A DNA stretch of 64,000 bases, taken from Rhyacophila brunnea. Lineage: Eukaryota > Arthropoda > Insecta > Trichoptera > Rhyacophilidae. This document shows, piece by piece, positions 24,891-37,187 of the stretch. Numbering within the stretch: position 1 is the stretch's first letter; each line of letters begins with the position of its first letter. The translations under genes and the position numbers were made by a program. The DNA lies in assembly GCA_022495005.1 (NCBI GenBank), contig JAGYXB010001324.1, forward strand, positions 2,046,001-2,110,000, written 5' to 3'. Under the pieces are notes generated by a model. It did not search any database. It saw only the letters and a program-made list of their open reading frames with translations, and was not told the DNA's origin.

Positions 24891-26687
24891 TGAAACGCGT
24901 GCCATGTAAAATCATCTAAAGTTGATATAGATAACTTGTCGTAATAAAATGAGCAACAAAAGTTTCAATAATCAGGAAGATAATAATACTTACGCTACAT
25001 GTTGTTTGAATCTTATTTTTTTTTAGTTTTTTTTTTATAAATAAATATTCTATTCGATTGGGTTTGTTAGAGACAATTTATTTCTTTCATATCTCGTACT
25101 TTGAATATTGATACATATTTTTACACCCCCTATTTTTAAACACTTAAAGTTGAATGTGTCACATAAAGCTTGACTATTGTGACTTTGTGTATATCATAAT
25201 TTTCCCACGACAATCTTTCTGTTCATCATCAGTAATAAACTTCCGCCACACGAATTACTAAATTTAATAAATAAGCACGTGCGATTAAAACATCCAAATA
25301 TTGTATAATATTAATCTCCTATCAAAACAATATAATAATAATACATCTTATGAAGAAGAGTGGCTGTCAAATACCTAAGAGTCAGAGGATGTTAAAACAA
25401 AAAGCCCGTTGGTGAATTGCAATTGTCCAAAGAAAATAATACTCTCCGGTACGATTCTTCCATTCCTTTCTATATAATTTTCCTTGTATGAAACAATCGG
25501 AATTCTAAAGCTTTCATACTCCCCCGAGATAGTGGTAGGTAGATATCTCTATACGTTGTTAAGGAAAGAAAATAAGCTGGAAAACGCGTCTTGTTGCTTG
25601 CTAAGTTTTATTGTTGGTAGTGAGTTGAGTAATATGGTTTGCTTTTAATAGACGGTAAGCATATTTATAATGAAAGCCATACAAATTCTTAAGTGCTTTA
25701 TTATAGCTGTCGAGACTTCTTAAAAACAAACTTTGGCATACCTAACAAACAGAATAAGAGATAAAAGAAGAGTGAGCAATCAATAAAATTAATACTATAA
25801 TATCATAAGCTACTAACAAAATGACTTATTTGAAATTTTGATAATAATATTCTATGCTCTCATAAAATATTAATTTATTGCATTTGATTCCAAACTGATA
25901 AATGAACAAACAATAAGTACCTATATTGATTTGCAAAAGAATATAAAGAGCTATAGGATAGATCTTTATGAGAGTTCATGGTAATAATAATAATTAACAT
26001 CTCATTATTTTTTTATTATGTTGTATTTTGGCACGTCAACATGACAAGAGAGCAATAAAAAAGATAAATCTCATGTCCGCTTTTCTGGGCATTATCTGGG
26101 CCTGCCGTATAAACGGAGTACGTACGACGAATGTTCGTTAAATATTTATTCAATTGGACCAATCACAGATGCATGAAAAACAACATGCACATTTTTAGTG
26201 TTCAGCCACTGATTTAATCCGCCACCATAGGTATATTATAATTTATATGTTCGAATCCAAATCATGAAACTTATAAGATGAGGCATTTTCCAGTAAAAAA
26301 TCTATTCTCCTGAAAACACTTTTCGCGGCGGCTTTCGAGGCGGCTAAGATTCCCATCGGATATTAAAATATGTAATAATTTATTATTAACTACCCATATA
26401 GATTATTCTACACATGATCTTTATAATACTAAAAGACTCACGTAATATTTACATGCTATATATGTACCTACATATTTATCAAAATTCATTTATAAAATTT
26501 ATAGTAGCAACCTACTTACGATACAAATATGAAAGAATGAATTATTAATCTATATTTTGGATAATTTTCTATTGGTGTTGGTTTTTCAATATCCGTAATT
26601 TAATGTCAAAATTTTAATGTCTTTATTTTAATAATATAATTATTATTAATTAACTGGTTTGAATTTGATAAAATCTTATTTTTTTTC
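24891..26687. other. Unassigned AT-rich stretch
   Basis: No gene, RNA or repeat boundary recognised. Confidence 0.45.
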
Positions 26688-26920
26688 GACCATGTCCGAT
26701 CCAAATAGGATCATATGGGCCTCCACAGAGTAGAGGTTTGTATTAACAGATTTTGTTTTTTACGATAAATGGATGTCAGCCACTTGCTCAACCTATTAGG
26801 TCCATACCCTGACTCACACACAAATTGAAAAACAATATGTGTACTTGCCAGACCCAGGATTCGAACCTAAGACCCACGGCGTGACAGTCTAACGATTAAG
26901 CTGCGCGGCCACCGTGGGTG
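26688..26920 (-). mobile_element. tRNA-derived SINE (family A)
   Basis: Read on the minus strand from about 26920, a tRNA-like head begins CACCCACGGTGG and has a perfect B box GGTTCGAATCC (26857-26867). A body with a GTAAAAAACAAAATCTGTTA block and a GTGGAGGCCCATATGATCC end follows (26690-26790). The same head and body order is seen at 60421-60600, and parts of it at 46327-46480 and 45180-45280. The A box is less clear. No coding capacity. Confidence 0.75.
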
Positions 26921-28527
26921 AATCTTATTACCTGTACATAATAATGTGAGTTACTTACCAATATATTATTATATAAGAAAATATTATATTTCAAGCTAAT
27001 GATAAAAAAGACTCTCAAAATTTTAAGAAATTCTTTATTTTGACGATGGGTAATTAATTTGTAAATTTGAATATTGTATCGAAATTATAATTGATTGCCA
27101 AACAGATAGATATACAACGTTTTCCTATGAATAGCACAAACTTAAATATGAATAGTTTTACTTTTGATTTTATAGAATTTTTTTGAGAAACAACTTTTTT
27201 ATATGAGTTGTTTTTTTAAATTAACTTTATTTTAGTCATTCAATTTGACATTAGATATATTTATTACATGCGTTGTTTTAAAATTAATGATTATATGAAT
27301 GGATTATAGACATAGATTTTCAATAGTTCATACATATTACGCATAAATGTTAGATTAAAAAAATCTCTCTTCCGTATTTATATTTTGATTGTCTTAGTTT
27401 ACAAAACTTGAAACTTTTACAAAGATTTAGAAGTGAACGGAACAAACAAGGAGATTTGCTTCGAGTAATCAATGAAAGTTCATTATTTTATCTCAGTTAC
27501 GCTCGCACTAGCTGTTTTGGAATTCTACAGTTTTTCAAGGTATTCCTATTTTACGTTTGCCTGTTTCAGCTGAAAAGTGAGTATAATTACCTGATCGTAT
27601 TAAATGTATCAAAACTTTTCTTAGATTACAATTTATATTGTGTTTGTTAAGCGTTAGTTACTGATTCACTTCGAAGATTACTTAAAACAATATAAGTATT
27701 TAAAATTCAAGCTGGAATTTATTATATTCTTTTTACAATGACGATTAAGTCAAATTAACCCTTGGTTTGTTAATTGTTCTATATTCCCTTTTTTATTAGT
27801 CTCGAATATATCATACGGTGTACATGTATAAAAGAGCCTGAGTGCCACTGCATAATATGTTGTATAGTTTTTCGTGTCTTATTCTTCCTAGCCCTCTCTT
27901 CCTATTTCAGTTCAAAATTTCTCTCAGTATTTTCTTGTTAAATAAACCATTATATTTTTATTAAATATTTTAGTCGCTTTACATACCATTTGAAATTCGT
28001 AGTGAACTCTAATATTATATACTATCATATTAAATTAAATATTGGTCTAAATTTACCTGTCTGTAACGCATAAGCTGTCCATCTCTGTTGTGCGATCGCA
28101 TAATTAGAACACTTATGTACGTTGCGTTTCTCTCATGCGCGCTACACTTAATTGTTTAGTCACATACCTATATGCATTTCACTCACATGCTTGCTCCCGT
28201 TTTTTTACTCAAAACTCATGTGGCCAATTTTTTTCCCGCCAAATTTAACTAATCCATTTTAAAATCTAGCTCGAGCGCTTTTTTATCCCTTTAGTTTAAA
28301 TATAACAAAAAGTATAAAGAAAAGAATTTCCTATTATGCTACTCGCATATTAAAAAAAATTAAATACAATAAAGTATAGTTATATGTAGCTAAGTACTTT
28401 ATATTTATTATGTATATGATAGAAATATACAAATAATCATGATATTATAAACATACATTATTTTGAAAAAAAATCGGAGAAAATAATATATTATAACAAA
28501 TAGAAAAAAATCTTTTTTTTAAAATAC
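26921..28527. other. Unassigned stretch with a possible promoter/LTR-like segment
   Basis: At 27827-27834 there is a TATAAAAG box with an AATAAA signal about 115 bp downstream (27941-27946), the spacing seen in short LTRs, but I found no second copy and no TG...CA boundaries. Everything else is unassigned. Confidence 0.25.
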
Positions 28528-28602
28528 GACACTCAGCAGGAATCGAACCTGCATCTCTCGGGTTCCACGCCCATGTACATATACCACTATGCTATAGGCG
28601 TC
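28528..28602 (-). tRNA. tRNA-like sequence, probably a tRNA-derived pseudogene or SINE head
   Basis: On the minus strand a 75-base segment has an A box TAGCATAGTGGTA (28582-28594) and a perfect B box GGTTCGATTCC (28539-28549). Its ends GACGCCT and GAGTGTC pair at four Watson-Crick and two wobble positions with one mismatch. The T arm (GCAGG/CCTGC) is perfect. The anticodon stem is poor: a GGG/CCC stem would close a CGTGGAA loop, which lacks the invariant U at position 33. TTTT follows within about 8 bases, as for polymerase III termination. A functional tRNA is unlikely; a tRNA-derived element or pseudogene fits better. Confidence 0.5.
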
Positions 28603-28877
28603 ATACTTAATTGCGACAAAATTTAACTAATGGCTCTTAATACTCTCTGATGCGCTTTCCAAATTGAGTTACTATTCGGCTTTTGTATTTTAAATCAAAA
28701 TTAGTAGCAGTAACTTTAATTACTAACCGACGTCATGGATTACTCTAAGATTTTTTGTTGTAACTTAGTTGAACTTAATTAATTTTGTTACATAATTAGA
28801 ATGTTAATTTATTAAATCTTGTGAATTATTCGTTGAATAAAAAAAATAGTTAAATATTTATCATGATTATTTAAATA
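28603..28877. other. AT-rich DNA
   Basis: Nothing recognised. Confidence 0.5.
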
Positions 28878-28993
28878 TATTGTTGTTTTTATTTAATAAA
28901 ACGCAATTTTTTTTATATAGTACTTATTCCACTTTAAAGTGGAATAAGTACTATATAAAAAAAATTGCGTTTTATTAAATAAAAACAACAATA
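28878..28993. repeat. Perfect 116-bp palindrome
   Basis: The sequence is its own reverse complement over 58 bp on either side of the ACTTT/AAAGT centre (between 28935 and 28936), with no spacer and no mismatch, including paired runs of eight T and eight A. Pairing stops at 28877/28994. It contains no coding frame. See findings for the biological and artefact explanations. Confidence 0.97.
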
Positions 28994-30834
28994 CAATGCA
29001 GTTCCACCATGAATTGACAGTTAACAAAATAAAAGAAATTATTTAAATATAATTGTAGATTTGCAGATTCATATTTGACATCAAATTTCTCATCTTTTTG
29101 TTAGTATTTTTAATGTGTGGATTTTTGGTTGTATACATAACTGTAAAAAAAAGTTCAATTTTTCATAAATAATCAAGAGCTTTCGATCACGTTACAATGT
29201 TATTTTCCAAAAGCTGCCCAAAATAACACACAATGAATACAAATATTACTTACGCAGCAATGTGGAGTTACAGCCTTAGTATTATGACAGTTATGCACTC
29301 ATTTATTTTTCTATATCGGTAATTTCTATATTAAGCATGAGAGGGACTATTTATTTTGATTTTAATGATACCCTTAATATAAACCAGATTTAAATCGAAA
29401 TATCTGCTCATCCGTTCCTCCGCTCGGAAACAATGAATAAGAAATGAATTAGATATATCTAATAAATTTGCGCACTTTATCCAGCATGCCAACGTTTTTT
29501 TGTATTTGTATTTAATCATTTCTCGATCCACTTTCAATCGTTCATTAGTTTAATGAGCAATTTGTATGGACCGATCGAGAGAAAGAAAGGCTTAATCCAA
29601 TTTGCTTGTTATGTCTGTTGCTTTCTTCTGAGATCCCCCTGCTCCCTTTACTCTCGTCCTATTTACCACCACCCTCGTCCTCATTCAGATGGTCGCCAGC
29701 CAACCAATTCCAGTAAATCAAATTGAGCGCGGGATGAGAAGCGGAAACGTACTTACAGTCAATAAATAAACTTACACGATATGTTGTATTGGTTTTAATT
29801 GCCCAGTAGCCAGGCTATTGGGTTAAATAAATGAGCAAAAACCGTTTTGATTATAATTGCAATGATCGTACGTACATACCTATCCCAAAACCGTTTATCA
29901 AACTTTTGTTTTTTACCACAATATTGTAAATATAACATAAGCATGTATATAAATCCGAATTCCACAAAATAAACACTCAAAATTTGACAATATTGCTTCA
30001 CTATAGTGAGTTATTATAATGCATTATGAAGACTCAGAGCAACTGTATACAAAGCTTTCAGCCGATCATATATTATATTATATAGGGTGTGTGTGACTTT
30101 AAAAATAACGAGTATGTTGCCACATCTGAGATGAAGTTGCAATTTTGGACTTCATTGTATTTCGCTTGGTCATGGATTTCTCCAGATAATCTCAACGTGA
30201 TGTGTATTTATTCCGGTACCATTAACGACTGTTTAATACTATCATAATATAATATGAGTGATCTACGAAATGCTGGAATAACGTAGACAAAAGATTGATG
30301 AGTGACTAAAATTCTTGAAGGCGTTGCATAGTGCTTATATGATGCATATTACCTATATCTAATCAGCGGACATGTACAAATAATAAGTAGAATAATACTG
30401 TTTGCTTTAGTTAAAATTCACTGTATAATATTGACTACAATTAATAATAAAAATATTCCACAATATAGAAACTTATTCTATCTATGTACATACTACAATA
30501 ATTTTAGCAAATGTTTATAAATCAAGTTTAATTCAATAGTAAGGGTAAAAAAGTCGATATTGTAAAAATATTAATACCTACTGCCAAACAACTTGCACAT
30601 GAGAGAGGGTTTTATATTTTTTTACGCAAAATATATACACTTGTACACAATATCCTAATAAAATCTGATTACCTCACTGAACAAAGGTGATTTTAACAAT
30701 TAATAGGGTTTAACTATTTCAACAGATTTGAAACATATTCTAATACAAGCATCAATAATTGTCTCTTGTAAATATATCTAAAGCCATTAAACTTAAAGCT
30801 CTCTCGATATCATAAAATATCAGGATACCTGGAG
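28994..30834. other. Unassigned stretch
   Basis: A GC-richer patch at 29630-29745 yields no recognised protein or RNA. The remainder is AT-rich. Confidence 0.4.
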
Positions 30835-32211
30835 TGCGCTACGATATTCTTCTTCTTTCTCGGCACTACATCCCGGGGCGGGATTTGGCCTCCTGTAAAT
30901 TGTCCTCCACACGCTCCTTTCCCTGGCTGCTCCTCTCTAGTCTCCAGCCCTCCCCATCTTTCTCCAGTCCTCTTCGATACAGTCAGCCCACCTCTTCTTT
31001 GGTCTGCCCCTAGACCGTTTCCACTGTGAGATTCACTTGGTCATGATTTTTGGCGTCCTGTGCTCAGGCATTCTCTCACCGTGTCCAGCCCACCTTAGTC
31101 TTTGGGATTGACAGAATTTCACCACCGTTTCATGTTTTATTAACTCTTCTAACTCATGGTTCATTTTTATCGTGTAACTTCCATTTTCCAATGTGGGCCC
31201 GAAAATTCTCCTGAGGATCTTTCTTTAGAATATGGCCAGTTTATGTTCTTCCCTTTGAATGAGGCACCATGTCTCACAGCCATAGGTAGCTACTGGTCGA
31301 ATAACTATTATGTAGATAAGCAGTTTGCTATTCTTGCTTAGGATTTTCGAACTCAGTAGACCCTTACAGGCGTAGAAGCACTTATTAGCAGCTATGAGTC
31401 GTATGTTCACCTCTTCTGTTGTTTTATTGAGTGTGTTTAGGTTAGAGCCCAGGTACGTGAAGCTCTGAACCTCTTCCCATACCTGCTGCTCCACACAGAT
31501 ATTTCCAGGTGGACCCTGCTCTCGCGTGGATACCATGTATTTTGTTTTGCAGGCATTTATTTCTAATCCAAGCTTTTCCGCTTCATTTTTCAATGTTGTG
31601 GCATGGTCGATCAGTCTTTGTTTGGATCGGCTAGTTATGACTATGTCGTCAGTATAGGCGCACATCTGGGATGTGTTAGAGTTAAAATAACCCCTTATGT
31701 CAACCTTACGGGCTATGGCCTCGAGAACCAGGTTGAACATCATGATGGAGAGTGCGTCACCCTGCCTTACACCAGACTCAATCACAATATGGTCCGTTAG
31801 CTCATTTTGTATGTTTATGACGGCCTTTGACTCAGTTAGGGAGACATGTATCAGTCTTCCAAGCTTTGAGGGGATTCCTAGTAATTTTAGTGCATGCAAC
31901 ATTTTTTCTCTGTTGATACTGTCAAAAGCTTGTTTGAAGTCGATGAAGACATGATACAAAATCATATTATACTCATACGCCTTTTCCATAGTTTGCCGCA
32001 TCAGGTAAATATGATCAATGGTGGATCGATTGGGGCGGAATCCGCACTGGTATTCTCCCAAGATGCTCTCCGTATACCTTAGTAATCTTGCATATAGAAT
32101 ACTGGAAAAAACTTTGTACGCTGTGTTAAGGAAAGTGATACCTCTGTAATTCTCACATTTAGTCTTATCCCCCTTTTTAAGTATTGGTACTATAATACTG
32201 CGCTACGATAT
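30835..32211 (-). mobile_element. GAA-tailed RTE-type retrotransposon, 5'-truncated, best-preserved copy
   Basis: The insert 30848-32198 lies between identical 13-bp direct repeats TGCGCTACGATAT at 30835-30847 and 32199-32211. The GAA-type 3' tail is at 30848-30860 (plus sense TTCTTCTTTCT), like that of the copy at 3042-4098. The 5' end is truncated within the RT, so the endonuclease domain is missing. The exact duplications and a mostly open RT frame suggest a fairly recent insertion. Confidence 0.93.
31225..32197 (-). pseudogene. RTE-type reverse transcriptase fragment, about 320 open codons
   Basis: The frame is open from the truncation point (32197) to 31225. In order it carries ILKKGDKTKCENYRGI (RT motif 1 region), CGFRPNRST (motif 2a), FIDFKQAFDSIN (motif A with its catalytic Asp), SGVRQGDALS (motif B), AYTDDIVITSRSK (motif C), KTKYM, FTYLGSNLN and YGCETW. 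Motif C reads YTDD rather than the usual YADD; both catalytic Asp residues are kept. Downstream, 30870-31224 decodes the usual C-terminal segment (LRWAGH and GRPKKRWAD blocks) but with stops and frameshifts. As a 5'-truncated insert it has no promoter of its own and no endonuclease. Confidence 0.9.
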
Positions 32212-33549
32212 AGCCAGTGCAATAACGGAAATACAACTGAAACAACACAGATGATTTGTAAGTAAATAAGAACATAATATTTACTTGATTTTTCTGAAAA
32301 ATCTTGTTTGTCAAAAACTTTTGTATTTGTAAATATTATAACAAAAGACTTTAAGTACAATAAATAAAAAAAAATATCCATCTAAGTACTTGCATACATA
32401 CATACTTTCGATGCTTCACCATGAAATGTTTCAAAAAATTTAATTAAATTAAAACTTCGTTGGATCTAATTAGGTATGAACTTGAAGTAACAGATAGCTA
32501 ATTAAATTAAAAACTAATTATAACTCTCAAAACAATAAAAAATTAAAACGATTGGCTATTGTTTGTAAAAAAACAGTTGATTAAAACATTATTTTATCAT
32601 CCTATTGTAATAATAGTATTTTCAAGAATTGCCACATTTATTACGAAGGTATATTTATATTGGTAAACATAGAAATACCTACCTTTATTTTGTAATTACA
32701 AACGTACCTAGATTAAATGGTTCATGAATGCAAGTTCGTATGAATTATTAATTCAACCTTTTGTGATTATATAATATGTATCTACATAGTAGTAACATGT
32801 GTGTTGCATTCAAAAGCTAAGCAATTCACACTTAGGTACATAACTGGGAATATTCCTGCGGGAATAATCTCAGTCCATGTTCCGACCTGCATTGTTTTCC
32901 TAGCGTACCACCTAAACGCTGTACAAACATCAATGTTATTTAAATGGATAGCACTCGACGAGAAGTTTGTATAATTTATGAATGGGGAGTATTATCAACG
33001 CTTTTCTGTAAACAGTGCAGTCGTACGTATATAATATTATGTCCGGAAACAAAAACTATTTAAAAGTTATATAAAAATTGTTTACAAATATTTGAAATAT
33101 TTTAAAAACTTATCTATCCATATTTTTTTCCACTGCGGGAGGCAAACATGTGCAAATGCACTAATAAAATGCAAGTCTAGAGATATTTTCCGGAAAACTT
33201 TTACAATTTTACTGAAAGTACGCATTGCCTCATGGAGTTGTAGCTTTTTTTAACATTTATTTAATAGCTTTGTTTAAAATTTTATGTGGACGTACTAAAC
33301 TAAATTAATTCTGTAGTAATTTCTGTGTGGTAATGTTTGCAGGTGCGTTGAATTTCAAGTAATTAACATTTTTTCACGGGTATCTGTAGAGGGAAAAAAC
33401 TTTCTACCTCTTCAGTAGATAATAATATAAGAGAACATGATTTGAACAAAAAGGAAAAAAATGGATATATTATGTATTGTACAAATAGTTCAAATAGATG
33501 ATCCTTATAATATAAGCATGTTCTTATTTTCCGAAATTTGTATCAGTAG
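32212..33549. other. Unassigned AT-rich stretch
   Basis: No gene, RNA or repeat recognised. Confidence 0.45.
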
Positions 33550-33725
33550 CGAAGGGTGGAGGTAGGCTATAAAAATTCTACATAATTAGTGCTCACTAAA
33601 CTTTGTCAATCATACGTCTTTGTTTTCATTGAACTAATACTACAAATTATTGTAGTTAGTGTTGGTTCTTTTAAAAAATCAATTATACCCTGCGTAATCA
33701 ACTACAGCCTTATAAATACGCAGAG
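33550..33725. repeat. Partial copy of the 21.3-kb inverted-repeat element
   Basis: GAAGGGTGGAGGTAGGCT at about 33552, TTGTTTTCATTGAACTAA near 33620-33637 and a CCTGCGTAA(T/A) block near 33690 follow the left arm and first part of the interior of 21291-21480. No right arm was found downstream. Confidence 0.6.
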
Positions 33726-35300
33726 CGAATACATATAACAGTTTTCATAGTAAATAAATATATTACAATTAGAAAAAAATACCAGGTATCAATGCCACCT
33801 GTCAATATTATATGATGTGGCAATTTGCTAGTACTAACTGCACTGTAAGAATCTGACAAATTATGAGAGTATCTTATTATTTGGTTTCTTTCACGACCGA
33901 TTAAAATCAATGATTCCTTTATTCGCGTGTCAGGTTATTTTTAAATTTTAGAAATTACGTTTCGAGTAAGTTTTCTCTCACATTTTCCCTTGTAGGTAAT
34001 ACGTTTTCTCTCTTTTTACAATATAATAATTAATATAATATATTTTCTCTCATGCATTAAGATAGACAAATAGATCAAGAAGACAAGTAGGTATATATTG
34101 TAATTATTTTAATATGCATGAGTTTGGTTTTTAATGTATTTACGTAAATATAATGTCATTATCATCATTTTTAATTATTCCACTTTTACGTCTCTACTTA
34201 GTTGCAGAGTTTCCTAAACTTATTTTACCCATTGCCCCCTTTTTAGAATGTAAATCTAACACTATTAAGCAAACATTTCCATTATTTTGTGTTTATATAT
34301 ATATATGTATAGATACCGAATATAGTAATAAAAGATGTTGTAAATCAGATACCCAAATACTTAAATTATAAAAGTATTGTTAAAAAAACAACCATAATAG
34401 TATCAGCGTAAGGTAATTTGAATAAAAAAGTAACGAATAAAATTAAATATATTTCTAATGAGAAGGATTAACCTAGTGCATTTTCACCTATTTATTTATT
34501 AGTAGCACATATTTCTTCAGACACATTCGTTGTCAAACAGACCTGTTGGCAGATATGAGTGCATATCAGTATAATTTGCATTTAATGTGTTTATTTGAAA
34601 AATATAGTAATTACTAGGAATATAACTCTATGTCACACAATTCGTACAACATGTTCGAACAGTTTTCTCAAATTTTTTTCGACTTTATTATTGCATCCAC
34701 CACTTATTTATTTATATCAAACGCCGGCTAATATTACTTTCTAGGCTACTACTGCTCCTCTGGATTGACGGTATCGCAAACTTTAGAAAACACTGACTTA
34801 GACGATGCTGACGTCAAAGATTCGAACACGTATACTTATTCTTGGGTACCGCTGTATGAGTAAATTTTTCCAATGATTGTCTCTTCTTCGATAAATATGT
34901 CTCGTTCATTTTCATGTACAGTTTTAACAAACTACATTACATCACAGCATTATTAAATCACTTCGTTCAATTCAAGTGTTCACACAGCGTGCACTCTACG
35001 TAATCACATATACATGCAAAACATGGAGTTTCAGTAAAATATAATCGCAGAAACTTGGGGTGACATATTATATAATATGCTTTACTGCATGCTGTGTATA
35101 ACTAGAGATGTCTAAAAAGTATCGATATTTTTATCAATTTTTTCAATAAGTACTTTGGAAAAATTAATTATCTACGGTGTTACCATCGTAATAATAGATC
35201 GATGGTGTCATTTGTGAATTTATGTTTTATTAAATTTAAACTAGGTATTTCTTTTATTCAACGAATAAAACACAAGGTTTGAGATTGTAACATTCTATAT
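33726..35300. other. Unassigned stretch
   Basis: No gene or repeat boundary recognised. Confidence 0.45.
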
Positions 35301-36057
35301 ATTAGGCGGTTCTCGTGGGGCAGTGCGTAAGGTGCTTGCCTTCTGTCAGAGAGTAAAATGATGTTAACGCGCGTGTTTGAACATGTACCATTTAAAAAAA
35401 ATCCTTTAGGTAGGTACATGTTCAAACACGCGCGTTAACATAATTTTACTCCCTATTTCAATTATAGTTTGTCAATTTATGGCTACGGCCGTATGTTGTA
35501 GCTTAACCACTGGGGAATGCCAAAAGGTAAATAATTATTATAAAGCAATCATTATTCGTAGGATGTTTATCACACTTGAATGGTCAAAGACATAGCTTAT
35601 AATGAGTATCCTTAGAATTATATTCAAATGTGTTAATCTTGCCCATTTTTTGAATAACAAAATGCCCAATTCTTGTCAAATTTGGGATCACAGAGATTAT
35701 CAATATAATTTTTATCGTAAATATTTCACTATAATAATGTCAACGTAAATTATATTAATGGTTTTATAAATGCGTTTAAAAATTAATAAATTTTAAAAAT
35801 CCTAACAACACTGCACATGCATGTACTGAAATATGACTATATCCTAAAACATTAGAGCGAGAGGTTTACAAGAATACTATTTTATGTAATAAAAATACTT
35901 TATGCAGTCATCAAATGTTTAAAATAAATATTAAGGATAATAAGGCTTCAAAATTATATAAATAGATTACCTACAACGTTTAAGGAATATCCAGGATCAT
36001 GCTTTGAAAATGCAATAAAAGCTCCATTTTGACCTACGCTGAGCATGTCCCCCCTTA
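35301..36057 (+). mobile_element. SINE head fused to a foldback element lacking most of its left arm
   Basis: 35301-35350 is the first ~50 bp of the family B SINE (TTAGGCGG(T/C)TCTCGTGG). At about 35345-35351 it switches, over a shared GAG/AGT, into the inner 39 bp of the foldback left arm (35351-35389). The loop (35390-35412) and an entire right arm (35413-36054) follow, ending CATGTCCCCCC and then TTA at 36055. The outer ~640 bp of the left arm are gone. Either a deletion joined a SINE lying to the left to the inner arm, or a template switch did. Confidence 0.85.
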
Positions 36058-36800
36058 TGTTTGTATTTAACTAAGTATATTATGTAAATATGCGTGAGCT
36101 TATAATATTCAGAGGTACTTTATGTAAATGAATCTTTTCACTTTAGGTATGATTATAAAAAATTTAATATTTTAAAAAGCAAAAGGCACTTTTTACTAAA
36201 CAAAATTAGGTGGGTAATTTTTTATTCTCATAAATTAATTTATGTACAATTTTTAACTCAACAAAATATCTAAAAGAAATGTGCTAAGTAATTAAAACTC
36301 ATAGGTTTTATGCAGAAACTCATAAAACTTTAAGAGAAAATGTAAAAAAGTCTTCTGCTACCATAAACTGGTCGTAAAAGAAATCGCGTTTCTGTCGGAA
36401 AATATACTCCAGGGGCTTACTTTTTTCCACTCTGCTTGTCCAAGCGAGTGCGGTCACTTGCTAAACCTTTTACGGGAAAACCTGTTTACGGAGGGGAAAT
36501 TTAGTCTACTTCGAAAAACCCTTCCTATGAATGATTGTTATTACTGTTGTCGGAAGATAACTTCCTTTATTTCAGACCAAAATTTGTATGGTACCCGCGT
36601 ACCCACATGGTTTATTGATGACGTGTTATCTACATACTCAATTTAACGCCCAAAGCACATATGTAGCATAGAATATTATATTATTACAGTCAAATTAATA
36701 AAAATAGTGCAAATGAGTTGAATACGTACCTATTGGGATTTGTATTTCATAAATTGGAACACCTCAGAAACATATCTATTAGAATATGTATTTATATAAA
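36058..36800. other. Unassigned stretch
   Basis: A slightly GC-richer patch at 36405-36620 has an open plus frame but no recognised family. Confidence 0.4.
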
Positions 36801-37150
36801 TGAAGGCGCCCCCCGAAAAGGGGTCTATATGCAAAATCAAAATTGTCCACGAGAGGGAAAAAACGTTTTATTCGATAATGCGGACTTTTAGAATGTATCT
36901 GTGATAATAATTATGTTCATGAAAATATTCTTTATCATTGGCAATTTTTTTTCATTTGGATAATAAAAATAATCATAATATAGACCCTTCTTCTACGGTA
37001 ATCATTTTAGTGTTGCTAATATCTCAACAAGTGTGGCAGTTAAAGTAATAAAACTTTCCAATATCGTGAACAATGATATAAAACCGTTTTGGTGAATAAA
37101 ATCACTTTTTGACATGATGTATTATGACCCCTTTTCGGTGGACGCCTTCA
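36801..37150. mobile_element. MITE with 24-bp inverted repeats
   Basis: The left end TGAAGGCGCCCCCCGAAAAG at 36801 pairs with the complement of the right end at 37127-37150 (TGAAGGCGTCCACCGAAAAG). Both continue into GGGTC, giving 24 bp with two mismatches. The interior of ~300 bp is AT-rich and non-coding. The flanks (ATATAAA on the left, AATATAG on the right) do not give a clear target duplication, so the superfamily is open. Confidence 0.75.
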
Positions 37151-37187
37151 AATATAGATACAGTATAAACTTAGACCCACAAGTCTA

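Noticed and set aside
27820..27950. Solo LTR
   Set aside because: TATAAAAG and AATAAA are suitably spaced, but no second copy, TG/CA ends or target duplication could be found.
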